Positions 50,539 to 59,735 of a stretch of 64,000 nucleotides of DNA are shown here, piece after piece. The position numbers and the translations under genes are program-made. This DNA is from HGM04593 sp045631205 (GTDB lineage Bacteria; Bacteroidota; Bacteroidia; Bacteroidales; Bacteroidaceae), in assembly GCA_045631205.1 (NCBI GenBank), contig JAZQUI010000031.1:1-64000 (forward strand), in the 5' to 3' direction. How positions within the stretch are numbered: the stretch's first letter is position 1; each line of letters opens with the position of its first letter. Below the pieces are notes generated by a model, which was given only the letters and a program-made list of their open reading frames with translations, searched no databases and was not told the DNA's origin.

Positions 50539-51961
50539 AAAGCAGAATCGAGAAGCCAAGGAACGAAGAGCCACCGTAGCTGAAGAAAGGCAATGGTATG
50601 CCTATCACGGGCATAATACCGAGAACCATTCCCACATTTATGGTAAAATGAAAGAAGAATATTGAGGCCAGGGCATATCCATATACCCTGCCGAAGATGT
50701 TGTTCTGCCGTTCGGCAAGCGTCATGAGGCGCAGAATGAAGAGCGCAAAAACAGTGAGCACTGCGCAGGAACCAAGGAAACCCTGCTCTTCGCCTATGGT
50801 GCAGAAGATAAAGTCTGTGTCCTGTTCGGGAACATATTTTAGTTTTGTCTGTGTTCCGTTCAAGAAACCTTTTCCCGCAAATCCCCCCGAGCCTATGGCT
50901 ATCTTTGATTGGTGTACATTGTAGCCTGCACCTGCAAGGTCCTCCTTCAATCCCAGCAGAACCTCTATACGCACTCTCTGGTGCGGTTTCAGCACGTTGT
51001 GCATAACGTAGTCGCATGAACCGAAGAATGCGATAGCACCTATTATGTATGCCGCAATCCATATGTTGCGGCTCTCTTTTTTCAGTCGTGCACGCACGAG
51101 CAGGAATACTACATTAAATGCAAGCAGCAGATATTGCACCACCATTATGTTGAATGCTATGATATATATGGCGGTGAGATAAGTTAGAAGGCTTACACCG
51201 GCATTTACCAAAAAGAGTATGAAGAATGTCTCTCTGTGCTTACACCAAAACCTTATCATAGCGAGTGAGAAGGCTTGTATGAGAAGTGTTACGGCATATG
51301 GGCCTATGATTATTGGCAAGTTTTCCGATGCGATGTCGCTATATCGTATGCCCACAACAAAATATACTACGGCGCTGATTGCCATAAGAAGTACAATGCC
51401 GGTCATTCCTTCGCGATAGAGTACGAGGAAGAAAGAGAGATATACAAGTGCGCTACCGGTCTCTTTCTGTGCCACAATAATAAGCATTGGCAACAATATT
51501 ATGGCTATGCACTTTATGAATTGGCTGTTGTCGCTTATCTTGAATCCGTATCGCCCCATAAAAGCTGCGAGGGTGAGTGTTGTGGCGAATTTCATAAACT
51601 CGGCTGGTTGCAAGCTGAAAGGGCCTAATGGCAGCCAGGAGCGTGAACCTTTAATGTCGCGTGCTACAAATATGGTGATAATGCCAAGCAGCATTGTTGC
51701 TGCATAGATGATGGGCGCAAAGTCTTTGTAACTGTTCTTCTCTATGCATAGCAGCACGGTGCCGACAAGTAACGATACTCCCATCCACATAGCTTGCTTT
51801 CCTGTTCTCTCACTCATAGAGAAAAAGTCGAGGAAATCGCTTTCTATGTAGCTGTAGCTTGCTCCGCATATACTCAACCAACCCATTGTTGCCAGTATGG
51901 CGAAGAGGGCCACCAGAGGCCAGTCGATGCGGCTGAATATGTTACCTTTCGTCCGTTCCAT
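50495..51961 (-). CDS. rodA: Peptidoglycan glycosyltransferase RodA
   Basis: The 488-residue SEDS-family polymerase has about ten membrane segments. NGTQTKLKYVPEQDTDFIFC and IGEEQGFLGS give the conserved extracellular loop region. PVIGIPLPFFSYGGSSFLGF is the family signature near the C-terminus. With PBP2 it builds peptidoglycan during elongation. Its start overlaps the end of the PBP2 gene by 20 bases. A convergent overlap of 44 bases with gldH lies at its 3' end. Confidence 0.95.
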   Translation of the reverse strand: MERTKGNIFSRIDWPLVALFAILATMGWLSICGASYSYIESDFLDFFSMSERTGKQAMWMGVSLLVGTVLLCIEKNSYKDFAPIIYAATMLLGIITIFVARDIKGSRSWLPLGPFSLQPAEFMKFATTLTLAAFMGRYGFKISDNSQFIKCIAIILLPMLIIVAQKETGSALVYLSFFLVLYREGMTGIVLLMAISAVVYFVVGIRYSDIASENLPIIIGPYAVTLLIQAFSLAMIRFWCKHRETFFILFLVNAGVSLLTYLTAIYIIAFNIMVVQYLLLAFNVVFLLVRARLKKESRNIWIAAYIIGAIAFFGSCDYVMHNVLKPHQRVRIEVLLGLKEDLAGAGYNVHQSKIAIGSGGFAGKGFLNGTQTKLKYVPEQDTDFIFCTIGEEQGFLGSCAVLTVFALFILRLMTLAERQNNIFGRVYGYALASIFFFHFTINVGMVLGIMPVIGIPLPFFSYGGSSFLGFSILLFTFLRVDADREARA

Positions 51962-53786
51962 AGTAGATTACTTTCTCTTCAATAGCCTTTGCTTTTTCTT
52001 TGCTTGTTTCGCTTAACTCTCCGTTGAGGTACTGCTCCATAATGAGAGCACCGATGGGTACTCCGTATGTAGCACCAAATCCGCCATTTTCAACATACAC
52101 GGCAATTGCGATTTTGGGGTTGTTCATTGGCGCGAAGCCCATAAATGCCGAGTGGTCCTTGCCACGGTTCTGTGCTGTACCTGTTTTGCCGCAAACCTCC
52201 CATCCGGGAATGTCGGCTGCGCGACACGTTCCATTCAGCACTGCCTCGCGCATACCTTTTACCACCTCCTCGTAGGCCTTTCTCTCGGCGAGGCTCTTTT
52301 TGCTTGTGCGGTATATGCTGTTGATGGTGTCGTTTTCTATTTTGCTGACAAGGTGCGGTGCGATGTACTCGCCACGGTTTGCAATAGTTGCTCCCAGGTT
52401 GGCTATCTGCAAAGGTGTGAGCGTTACCTCACCCTGTCCGATAGATATACTTACAACGGTGGTCGCCTTCCAGTGTTTGCCGTAATGGCGGTTATAGTAG
52501 TTTGCATTGGGTATCATACCGCGTACTTCACCAGGGAGGTCAATACCCAGTTTGTAGCCGAAGCCCATAGATACCATATAGTCGCGCCACTTGTCCATAG
52601 CCTCTTGTGTGCTGCCATATTTGTCGGCTGCAAACATACGGTGCAATCCCCAACAGAAGTATGCGTTGCACGATGTTGCTATTGCCGGAACAAGCGGTAT
52701 TGGCGAAGAGTGCGGGTGGCAACCGAGTTTGAAGTTCTTTATTCTGAATCCTCCATGGCAGGGGAAGCTTGTCTGCGGGGTTATTATGCCCTCTTGCAGA
52801 AATGTGAGCGCCTGTGATATCTTGAATGTTGAGCCGGGAGGGTATGTTCCCATTATCGCACGGTTCAAGAGTGGCTTGCGTTTGTCCTTCGAGAGTTTCT
52901 TGTGGTTCTCTCCACGTGCACGGCCGGTAAGAAGGCGAGGGTCGTATGATGGTGCCGACACCATACATAATATCTCGCCGGTAGCCGGTTCTATGGCTAC
53001 AATGCTGCCTATCTTGTTTTTCATCAGACGTTCGCCCAATCGTTGCAGTTCAATGTCGAGTCCAAGTGTAAGGTCTTTTCCGCGTATGGGCAAGGTGTCG
53101 AGTGCTCCATCGCGGTATTTGCCCTGTATGCGTCCACGAGCATCACGCAGGAGAGTCTCTGTGCCCTTCTCGCCTCGCAACACCTCTTCATACGAAGCTT
53201 CGAGTCCTTGTGTTCCAATATAGTCGCCTCGGCTGTAATAAGGGTCTTTGTCTATCTTCTTTTGCGAAACCTCGCCGATGTCGCCGAACAGTACTCCTCC
53301 TACATCGTAGGTATATTGGCGTATGGAGCGTTTGCGTACATAGAAGCCCGGAAAACGAAATATCTTTTCCTGAAATTGTGCAAACTCCTCGGCCGGGAGC
53401 TGTGTGATGAATACCTGTTCGGTGTATGATGAGTAGCCAGGGTTGTAACGGCTGTTACGCACTCTCTCCATACGTGTTTCAAACTCTTCACGGGTTATAT
53501 TGAGTGCATTGCACAGCTCAAGTGTATCAATGTTTTTAGCTTCGCGCGGTACAAAGGTTATGTCGTAAGCAGGGCGGTTATATACGAGCAGTTTGCCGTT
53601 GCGGTCGTACATATGTCCGCGGGCGGGATAGATGGTCTTTTTGTAGAAAGCGTTACTGTCGGCTTTCGACTTGTACTGGTCGCTTACAATTTGCAGGTTG
53701 AAGAGTTGTATGATATATGTGGTAAGTACCAGTAATACCGTTCCTGCAAGAATATATTTACGTTTGTCGTATTGGTGTATATTCAT
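51942..53786 (-). CDS. mrdA: Penicillin-binding protein 2 (transpeptidase)
   Basis: The 614-residue protein has one N-terminal membrane anchor, a pedestal domain (YPARGHMYDRNGKLLVYN) and a transpeptidase domain. The active-site motifs are STFK in YPPGSTFKISQAL and KTG in VCGKTGTAQNRG, the latter followed by HSAFMGFAP. It cross-links peptidoglycan in partnership with RodA. It lies between mreD and rodA, the usual order of the elongasome operon. Confidence 0.95.
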   Translation of the reverse strand: MNIHQYDKRKYILAGTVLLVLTTYIIQLFNLQIVSDQYKSKADSNAFYKKTIYPARGHMYDRNGKLLVYNRPAYDITFVPREAKNIDTLELCNALNITREEFETRMERVRNSRYNPGYSSYTEQVFITQLPAEEFAQFQEKIFRFPGFYVRKRSIRQYTYDVGGVLFGDIGEVSQKKIDKDPYYSRGDYIGTQGLEASYEEVLRGEKGTETLLRDARGRIQGKYRDGALDTLPIRGKDLTLGLDIELQRLGERLMKNKIGSIVAIEPATGEILCMVSAPSYDPRLLTGRARGENHKKLSKDKRKPLLNRAIMGTYPPGSTFKISQALTFLQEGIITPQTSFPCHGGFRIKNFKLGCHPHSSPIPLVPAIATSCNAYFCWGLHRMFAADKYGSTQEAMDKWRDYMVSMGFGYKLGIDLPGEVRGMIPNANYYNRHYGKHWKATTVVSISIGQGEVTLTPLQIANLGATIANRGEYIAPHLVSKIENDTINSIYRTSKKSLAERKAYEEVVKGMREAVLNGTCRAADIPGWEVCGKTGTAQNRGKDHSAFMGFAPMNNPKIAIAVYVENGGFGATYGVPIGALIMEQYLNGELSETSKEKAKAIEEKVIYYGTDER

Positions 53787-53792
53787 AGTGTT

Positions 53793-54296
53793 CTATCTCT
53801 TGCGGGTGAAACATTCAATTACAAGAGTGAAGAACATTGTGAGCAGGGTGCTGCTCAATACGCTGACAAGCAGTGTTACGGGGTATTGTATTGTGAACAG
53901 TTCAAGCAGGTACAATACGCTGTAGAAGACAAGCAGGCAGAGAAGCGAGTATGTTGTGTAGCCGCTCCAGCCTATTGTGTGTATGCCGGGTACGAAGTCG
54001 TCGGCTGTGCCTTTTTGTGTGAATGCATCGAGTATATTGTGACGTACAAAAGCCATCGCTGTTGCAGCGCACGCATTTATGCCCGGTGTGTTTGCAAAAA
54101 TATCAACAGCAAGACCGAAGAGAAAACCCCATAAAAGATTTTCATTCTTCGAAGTGAAACGTGGCAGTTTCAGGAGAAATATGAGATATATGTGCGCGGT
54201 AGCATAGCCGAACAGGTGTATGCGGCTGAATATCAGTGCCTGTATTAGCACTAATATCACAAAATTGCGTACGCGTATGAGTGTATCTCTTGTCAT
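53793..54296 (-). CDS. mreD: Rod shape-determining protein MreD
   Basis: The 167-residue hydrophobic protein has about five membrane segments. LLWGFLFGLAVDIFANTPGINA is typical of MreD. It starts 4 bases inside the end of mreC and is followed by the PBP2 gene after 6 bases. Position and hydrophobicity support the name more than sequence identity, as MreD is poorly conserved. Confidence 0.85.
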   Translation of the reverse strand: MTRDTLIRVRNFVILVLIQALIFSRIHLFGYATAHIYLIFLLKLPRFTSKNENLLWGFLFGLAVDIFANTPGINACAATAMAFVRHNILDAFTQKGTADDFVPGIHTIGWSGYTTYSLLCLLVFYSVLYLLELFTIQYPVTLLVSVLSSTLLTMFFTLVIECFTRKR

Positions 54297-55138
54297 TTGT
54301 CGCTTGTGCTTTTCTTCTCCAGTTCTTTTTGTTCTTTCTGCCCTTTGTTGCCAACTATATATACCTTTGTGAGCGTTGAAAAATCGGTAAACAATTTAAC
54401 TCTCGCGCTATAGAACATATCGTTGGCCGACTCCTCTTTCTCCTCAATGGTTCCAATGGGTAAATCTTTTGGAAATATAGATGAAAAACCGCTGGTTACA
54501 ACGGTGTCGCCTTTCTCAAGCTTTGCATAGCGGGGCAGGTCTATGAGATAAGAGTACTGCACATCGCCGCTTTTCCATTGCAAGCTGCTGAAATTGTCAT
54601 CGCCCTTTACACGGCAACTGATATTGCTTTTGCTGTTGAGCAAGGGTATTACAATTGAGAAGTTGGGCGAAGTTTCGTAAACAATACCCACTACACCGGC
54701 TTCGCAAAAGACACCCATACCGGGCGACAGCCCGTCGTCGGTGCCTTTGTCTAGGGTGATGTAGTTGTTTACCTTGTTGAGTGAGTTGTTTATAACGGTA
54801 GCCGTGTTGTAGTGGAGATCACTTTTGTTTTGTTTGCGCAGTTGTTCAATTGTGATACTGTCGCTTATTGTTGCAAGCTGTTCTTTCAGTTCGGCTACCT
54901 CTTGGTTTAGCTCGCAATTGTGTTGTAGCAGTTTCTCGTTCTCGCTTTTGAGGTTGAAGTAACTGCCAACATCGGTCATTGTGGCAAAAATGTTGCCTGC
55001 AACGCTGTTGGCCGATGTGAAAAGTGTTGCACTTTGGTAGTTGTTGAATTGTGCAATAAGCATAACACCGATTCCTTCCAGAACAAGGAAAAGGAACCAG
55101 TGGTTATGCTTAATTATAAAGTTCAACAATGTTTGCAC
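54293..55138 (-). CDS. mreC: Rod shape-determining protein MreC
   Basis: The 281-residue protein has an N-terminal membrane segment and a coiled coil at about 60-100 (ENEKLLQHNCELNQEVAELK). The periplasmic beta domain holds LDKGTDDGLSPGMGVFCEAG and TSGFSSIFPKDLPIG. MreC links the MreB cytoskeleton to the PBP2-RodA synthase. It lies between mreB and mreD and overlaps mreD by 4 bases. Confidence 0.93.
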   Translation of the reverse strand: MQTLLNFIIKHNHWFLFLVLEGIGVMLIAQFNNYQSATLFTSANSVAGNIFATMTDVGSYFNLKSENEKLLQHNCELNQEVAELKEQLATISDSITIEQLRKQNKSDLHYNTATVINNSLNKVNNYITLDKGTDDGLSPGMGVFCEAGVVGIVYETSPNFSIVIPLLNSKSNISCRVKGDDNFSSLQWKSGDVQYSYLIDLPRYAKLEKGDTVVTSGFSSIFPKDLPIGTIEEKEESANDMFYSARVKLFTDFSTLTKVYIVGNKGQKEQKELEKKSTSDK

Positions 55139-55150
55139 GGTGCTCTCGGA

Positions 55151-56167
55151 TTATCGCATCAAGAATGGATAGTTAAGGTCGTTGAGCGCAAGTGCTGTAC
55201 CTTTGGCTACACAGTAGAGAGGGTTCTCGGCAATGTGGAAGGGGATGTTGATTTTGTTTTCCAAACGCTTGTCGAGACCGCGAAGCAATGCACCACCACC
55301 GGCAAGGTAGATACCATTGTGTACGATGTCGGCGTACAATTCGGGAGGTGTAGCTTCGAGGGCGCTTATGATAGCGTTCTCAATCTTCATAATAGACTTG
55401 TCGATACAGTGTGCAATCTCCTGGTAGCATACGGGAACCTCAATGGGCATAGCTGTGATGCGGTTGGGACCGTGTACTATATAGTCCTGGGGAGCCTCGT
55501 CGCCAAGGTCGGTGAGGGCAGAGCCTACGTGTATTTTGATACGCTCGGCCATACGCTCGCTGACACGTACGTTGTGCTGGCGGCTCATATACTCCTGAAT
55601 GTCGGCTGTGAAGTCATCACCGGCAGTGCGCAATGAACCGTTTGAAACAATACCTCCAAGAGAGATTACTGCAATCTCGGTAGAACCACCACCTATATCC
55701 ACCACCATGTTACCCTCGGGTGCGAGTACATCGAGACCGATACCAAGAGCCGAAGCCATGGGCTCGTAAATGAGATATACGTCGCGTCCGCCGGCGTGCT
55801 CGGCTGAGTCGCGTACAGCACGGAGCTCAACCTCGGTTGAACCGTAGGGAACGCCGATAACCATACGGAGCGAGGGTGTGAACAATTTGCTGCCCATGTT
55901 TACTTTCTCTATGAGGCCGCGCATCATCATCTCGCAAGCGTAGAAGTCGGCGATGACTCCGTCGCGCAAGGGGCGAATGGTTTGTATGTTGGGGTTGGTC
56001 TTTTCGTGCATCTGCTTTGCACGTTCGCCGACGGCAATCATTTTCTTTTGGCCGTCTATGGCAACCACCGAGGGTTCGTCAACAACAATCTTTCCGTTGT
56101 AGGAGATGATGGTGTTGGCAGTACCAAGGTCGATGGCTACATCTTGTGTGAATGAAAAAAGTCCCAT
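55151..56167 (-). CDS. mreB: Rod shape-determining protein MreB (actin homologue)
   Basis: The 338-residue protein has the actin-fold ATP-binding motifs: IDLGTANTIISYNGK (phosphate 1), VVDIGGGSTEIAVISLGGIV (phosphate 2) and GIYLAGGGALLRGLDKRL (adenosine site). It polymerises under the inner membrane to direct elongation. It starts 23 bases after purH and is followed by mreC after 12 bases. Confidence 0.97.
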   Translation of the reverse strand: MGLFSFTQDVAIDLGTANTIISYNGKIVVDEPSVVAIDGQKKMIAVGERAKQMHEKTNPNIQTIRPLRDGVIADFYACEMMMRGLIEKVNMGSKLFTPSLRMVIGVPYGSTEVELRAVRDSAEHAGGRDVYLIYEPMASALGIGLDVLAPEGNMVVDIGGGSTEIAVISLGGIVSNGSLRTAGDDFTADIQEYMSRQHNVRVSERMAERIKIHVGSALTDLGDEAPQDYIVHGPNRITAMPIEVPVCYQEIAHCIDKSIMKIENAIISALEATPPELYADIVHNGIYLAGGGALLRGLDKRLENKINIPFHIAENPLYCVAKGTALALNDLNYPFLMR

Positions 56168-56190
56168 TCTGTTTCTGTTTTAAAAGTTTT

Positions 56191-57714
56191 TTAATGTTTG
56201 AAGTGACGGAAACCGGTGATAACCATTGAAACGCCATTCGCATCGCAGTAGTCAACCGACTCTTTGTCGCGGATAGAACCTCCCGGGTGTATAACTGCAG
56301 TTACGCCTGCTTCGTGAGCAATCTGTACACAGTCGGGGAAGGGGAAGAATGCATCGCTGGCCATAACGCTACCCTGGAGTGAGAAACCGAAGTTGCCAGC
56401 TTTCTCAATTGCGTGGCGAAGTGAATCGACACGTGAAGTCTGTCCTACACCACTAGCGATGAGCTGTTTGTTCTTGGCAAGCACGATAGCGTTGCTCTTG
56501 CTGTGTTTAACAATCTTGTTGGCAAAGAGCATATCCTCAATCTCCTCTGCTGTGGGCTCTGCCTTTGATACGGTTTTAAGATCCTCGGCTGTTTCCACTT
56601 TCTCGTCACGGTCCTGAACAAGTACACCGTTGAGTACGCTGCGGTAGCTCTGTGAGGGCATCTCAGTGCTCTTCTGTACGAGAATGATGCGGTTCTTCTT
56701 CTGTGTAAGAATTTCAAGTGCATCCATATCATAGTCGGGAGCGATGATAACCTCGAAGAAAATCTCGTTAACCTTCTCGGCTGTAGCCTTGTCAATAGCA
56801 GCATTTGCAATGAGCACACCTCCGAAAGCCGAAACGGGGTCACCTGCAAGTGCAGCCTCCCAAGCTTCGCAAAGTGTGGGACGTGATGCAAGTCCGCAAG
56901 CGTTGTTGTGCTTGAGGATAGCAAATGTTGTCTCGCCGGCAAAGTCGGCAATGAGCTCTACGGCTGCGTTGATGTCGAGCAAGTTGTTGTATGAAATCTC
57001 CTTGCCGTGTATCTGGTTGAATATTTTGTTGAAATCGCCATAGAAAGCACCCTTCTGGTGGGGGTTCTCGCCATAACGCAAAGACATGGGGCTGTCTTTT
57101 GTGCAGCGGAACGCGCTCTTGTCCTCTTTGTCGAAGTAGTTGAAGATTGCCGAGTCGTAAGAAGATGATACGGCAAATGCCTCACGGGCAAAGAAACGAC
57201 GCTCTTCGAGTGTTGTCTCGGCACCGTTGCTCTGGAGAATGTCGAGAAGGGGTTTGTATTGTGCTTTGCTTGCAACGATAACAACATCGTTGAAGTTCTT
57301 TGCAGCACCACGGATGAGAGAGATGCCGCCTATATCGATTTTCTCAATGATATCGGCCTCGGGAGCGCCCGATGCTACAGTCTGCTCAAAGGGGTAGAGG
57401 TCAACGATAACAAGGTCAATGGCGGGTATTTCGTATTCTGCCATCTGCTGCTGGTCTTTCTCATTCTCACGACGGCCAAGGATACCGCCAAATACTTTGG
57501 GGTGGAGGGTTTTTACGCGACCGCCCAGGATTGAGGGGTAGCCTGTGAGGCTCTCTACTGCTGTGCAGGGGATGTTGAGTGACTCAATGAATTGTTGTGT
57601 ACCGCCTGTTGAGATAAGTTGTACTCCTTCGGCATGCAGGAGCTTTATAATCTCGTCAAGACCATCTTTGTGGAAAACGGATACCAATGCCGATTTAATT
57701 CTTTTTGTTGACAT
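56191..57714 (-). CDS. purH: Bifunctional AICAR formyltransferase / IMP cyclohydrolase
   Basis: The 507-residue protein carries out the last two steps of IMP synthesis. The N-terminal cyclohydrolase part has ISTGGTQQFIESLNIP and SILGGRVKTLHPKVFGGIL. The C-terminal formyltransferase part has LRYGENPHQKGAFYGDF and FAILKHNNACGLA. It is the first gene of the purH-mreBCD-mrdA-rodA string. A minus-strand box TATCTTCG at 57797-57804 is its probable promoter. Confidence 0.97.
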   Translation of the reverse strand: MSTKRIKSALVSVFHKDGLDEIIKLLHAEGVQLISTGGTQQFIESLNIPCTAVESLTGYPSILGGRVKTLHPKVFGGILGRRENEKDQQQMAEYEIPAIDLVIVDLYPFEQTVASGAPEADIIEKIDIGGISLIRGAAKNFNDVVIVASKAQYKPLLDILQSNGAETTLEERRFFAREAFAVSSSYDSAIFNYFDKEDKSAFRCTKDSPMSLRYGENPHQKGAFYGDFNKIFNQIHGKEISYNNLLDINAAVELIADFAGETTFAILKHNNACGLASRPTLCEAWEAALAGDPVSAFGGVLIANAAIDKATAEKVNEIFFEVIIAPDYDMDALEILTQKKNRIILVQKSTEMPSQSYRSVLNGVLVQDRDEKVETAEDLKTVSKAEPTAEEIEDMLFANKIVKHSKSNAIVLAKNKQLIASGVGQTSRVDSLRHAIEKAGNFGFSLQGSVMASDAFFPFPDCVQIAHEAGVTAVIHPGGSIRDKESVDYCDANGVSMVITGFRHFKH

Positions 57715-57796
57715 ATCAAATAAGTTTTATTATTATGTTTATCTCTGATTTTTAACGGGTTATGCACTTTTGAGCGTGTACGCCCCTAATTTTACG

Positions 57797-57804
57797 CGAA
57801 GATA
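57797..57804 (-). promoter_or_regulatory. Probable -7 promoter box for purH-mre operon
   Basis: On the minus strand this reads TATCTTCG, 83 bases upstream of the purH start. Confidence 0.45.
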
Positions 57805-57876
57805 ACTTCTTTTGTGGGATTTTACACTATAAAAGGGATTCTATTTTTGAGCAATTTTCGACAAGTAAATATGGAT

Positions 57877-57918
57877 ATATTTAAAGCCGCGAGGAACGTT
57901 CCTCGCGGCTTTAAATAT
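57877..57918 (-). terminator. Perfect 42-bp palindrome, terminator of nadB
   Basis: Two exact 21-base arms meet at 57897/57898; the GC core is GCCGCGAGGAAC. It lies 23 bases past the nadB stop on the minus strand. The A/T outer parts give a T-rich 3' side, so it reads as a strong terminator. Confidence 0.8.
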
Positions 57919-57941
57919 CATCTGTTTTTGGATGTTGTCGT

Positions 57942-59513
57942 TTATTCTTCCTTTTTTGGGTGGTCGAGGTTGTAGTGCAGGCCGCGGCTCTCTTTTCTCT
58001 CCATAGCTTGTCGCATTATGAGATAACCCACGTTGATTACGTTGCGAAGCTCGCACAACTCGCGGCTCACCACACTGCGTTTGAATAGCTCTTCGGTCTC
58101 CTCGTAGAGCAGGTCGAGACGGTTCCACGCGCGTTTCAGGCGCAGGTCGGAACGTACTATGCCCACATAGGTACTCATTATCTGCTGCACCTCTTTTGCA
58201 TCCTGGGAAATGAGCACCATCTCCTCGTTCATAGTGGTTCCCTCGTCGTTCCACTCGGGAATCTCATCGTTGAATGTGTATTCGTGAATATGCTCTGTTG
58301 AGTGTTTTGCAGCAGCGTCGGCATAAACCACAGCCTCTATCAGCGAGTTGCTGGCAAGGCGGTTGCCGCCGTGAAGACCGGTGCACGAGCACTCTCCCAC
58401 GGCGTAAAGGCGATGTATGCTCGATGTGGCATTCAAATCGACCTTTATACCTCCACAAAGGTAGTGTGCGGCGGGTGCCACGGGTATGTAGTCTTTTGTT
58501 ATGTCAATACCAAGAGAGAGGCACTTTTCGTATATGTTGGGGAAGTGTTTCTTGGTCTCTTCGGGGTCTTTGTGTGTAACGTCGAGATAGACGTGGTCGT
58601 CACCGCGGGTTTTCATCTCATTGTCAATGGCGCGTGCCACAATGTCGCGTGGTGCAAGTGAGAGGCGCGGGTCGTATTTCTGCATAAACTTCTTGCCGTC
58701 AATGGTGCGCAGTATGCCACCATAACCGCGCATTGCCTCGGTGATGAGGAACGACGGGCGGTCGCCGGGGTTGTAGAGTGCGGTGGGGTGGAATTGTACA
58801 AACTCCATGTCCTTTACCGTGCCTTTTGCGCGATATACCATTGCAATGCCGTCGCCGGTTGCCACAAGTGGGTTGGTGGTTGTCTTATAGACTGCTCCGC
58901 AGCCACCGGTTGCCATAAGTGTAACTTTGCTCAAGAAGGTGTGTACCTGGTTTGTTGCAATGTCAAGAACATATGCACCATAACACTCAATGTCAGGAGT
59001 CTGTCGGGTAACAGTGATGCCCAGATGGTGTTGGGTAAGTATCTCTATGGCAAAATGGTTGTCGAGAATGGTTATGTTGGGGTGGTTGCGCACTGCGCGT
59101 ATGAGTGATGTCTGAATTTCTGCACCGGTGTTGTCGGCATGGTGAAGTATGCGGAATTCTGAGTGTCCGCCTTCGCGGTGGAGGTCGAAATTGCCCTCTT
59201 CGTCTTTGTCGAAACTTACTCCCCAGTCGATAAGAGCCTTAATTTGCGAGGGTGCTTCGCGCACCACCTTTTCAACCGCGTCGCGGTCGCTTATGTGGTC
59301 ACCTGCAATCATTGTGTCTTCAATGTGCTTGTCGAAATTGTCGACAGCAAGGTTGGTGACCGACGCAATTCCACCCTGTGCAAAATAGGTGTTTGCGTCT
59401 TCGAGTGTTGTCTTGCACACAATAGCTACACTGCCTTTGTCGGCTACTTTCAGTGCGAAACTCATACCGGCGATGCCGGAACCGATAACCAAAAAATCGA
59501 ACTTTTTAATCAT
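57942..59513 (-). CDS. nadB: L-aspartate oxidase
   Basis: The 523-residue flavoenzyme oxidises aspartate to iminoaspartate, the first step of NAD synthesis. The FAD motif FLVIGSGIAGMSFALKVAD is N-terminal. The YFAQGGIASV and REGGHSEFRILHHAD active-site segments and the C-terminal helical domain (YVGIVRSDLRLKRAWNRLD) are as expected. nadA and nadC are not in the window. A minus-strand TATTTTTG at 59641-59648 may be its promoter. Confidence 0.96.
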   Translation of the reverse strand: MIKKFDFLVIGSGIAGMSFALKVADKGSVAIVCKTTLEDANTYFAQGGIASVTNLAVDNFDKHIEDTMIAGDHISDRDAVEKVVREAPSQIKALIDWGVSFDKDEEGNFDLHREGGHSEFRILHHADNTGAEIQTSLIRAVRNHPNITILDNHFAIEILTQHHLGITVTRQTPDIECYGAYVLDIATNQVHTFLSKVTLMATGGCGAVYKTTTNPLVATGDGIAMVYRAKGTVKDMEFVQFHPTALYNPGDRPSFLITEAMRGYGGILRTIDGKKFMQKYDPRLSLAPRDIVARAIDNEMKTRGDDHVYLDVTHKDPEETKKHFPNIYEKCLSLGIDITKDYIPVAPAAHYLCGGIKVDLNATSSIHRLYAVGECSCTGLHGGNRLASNSLIEAVVYADAAAKHSTEHIHEYTFNDEIPEWNDEGTTMNEEMVLISQDAKEVQQIMSTYVGIVRSDLRLKRAWNRLDLLYEETEELFKRSVVSRELCELRNVINVGYLIMRQAMERKESRGLHYNLDHPKKEE

Positions 59514-59640
59514 ATTTCCATAGAGGTTGTGCAGGGTTGGTGGTTCTATGGGTTTTGCTGCTCAAAGTCTTTCATCGAGCCCTGCGTTCGGGTTTGTGCA
59601 AAGAGTGGCGGATTATAGCCGCTCTTTACGGTATATACCG

Positions 59641-59648
59641 CAAAAATA
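59641..59648 (-). promoter_or_regulatory. Possible -7 promoter box for nadB
   Basis: On the minus strand this reads TATTTTTG, matching TAnnTTTG, 128 bases upstream of nadB. Confidence 0.35.
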
Positions 59649-59735
59649 CAAAAAACATAAATAAAAAGTCTTTCTATGGGGAATATTTAATAAATAATCT
59701 GTAGTTTTACCAAAGAAATCTGCTTCACATCCCTT

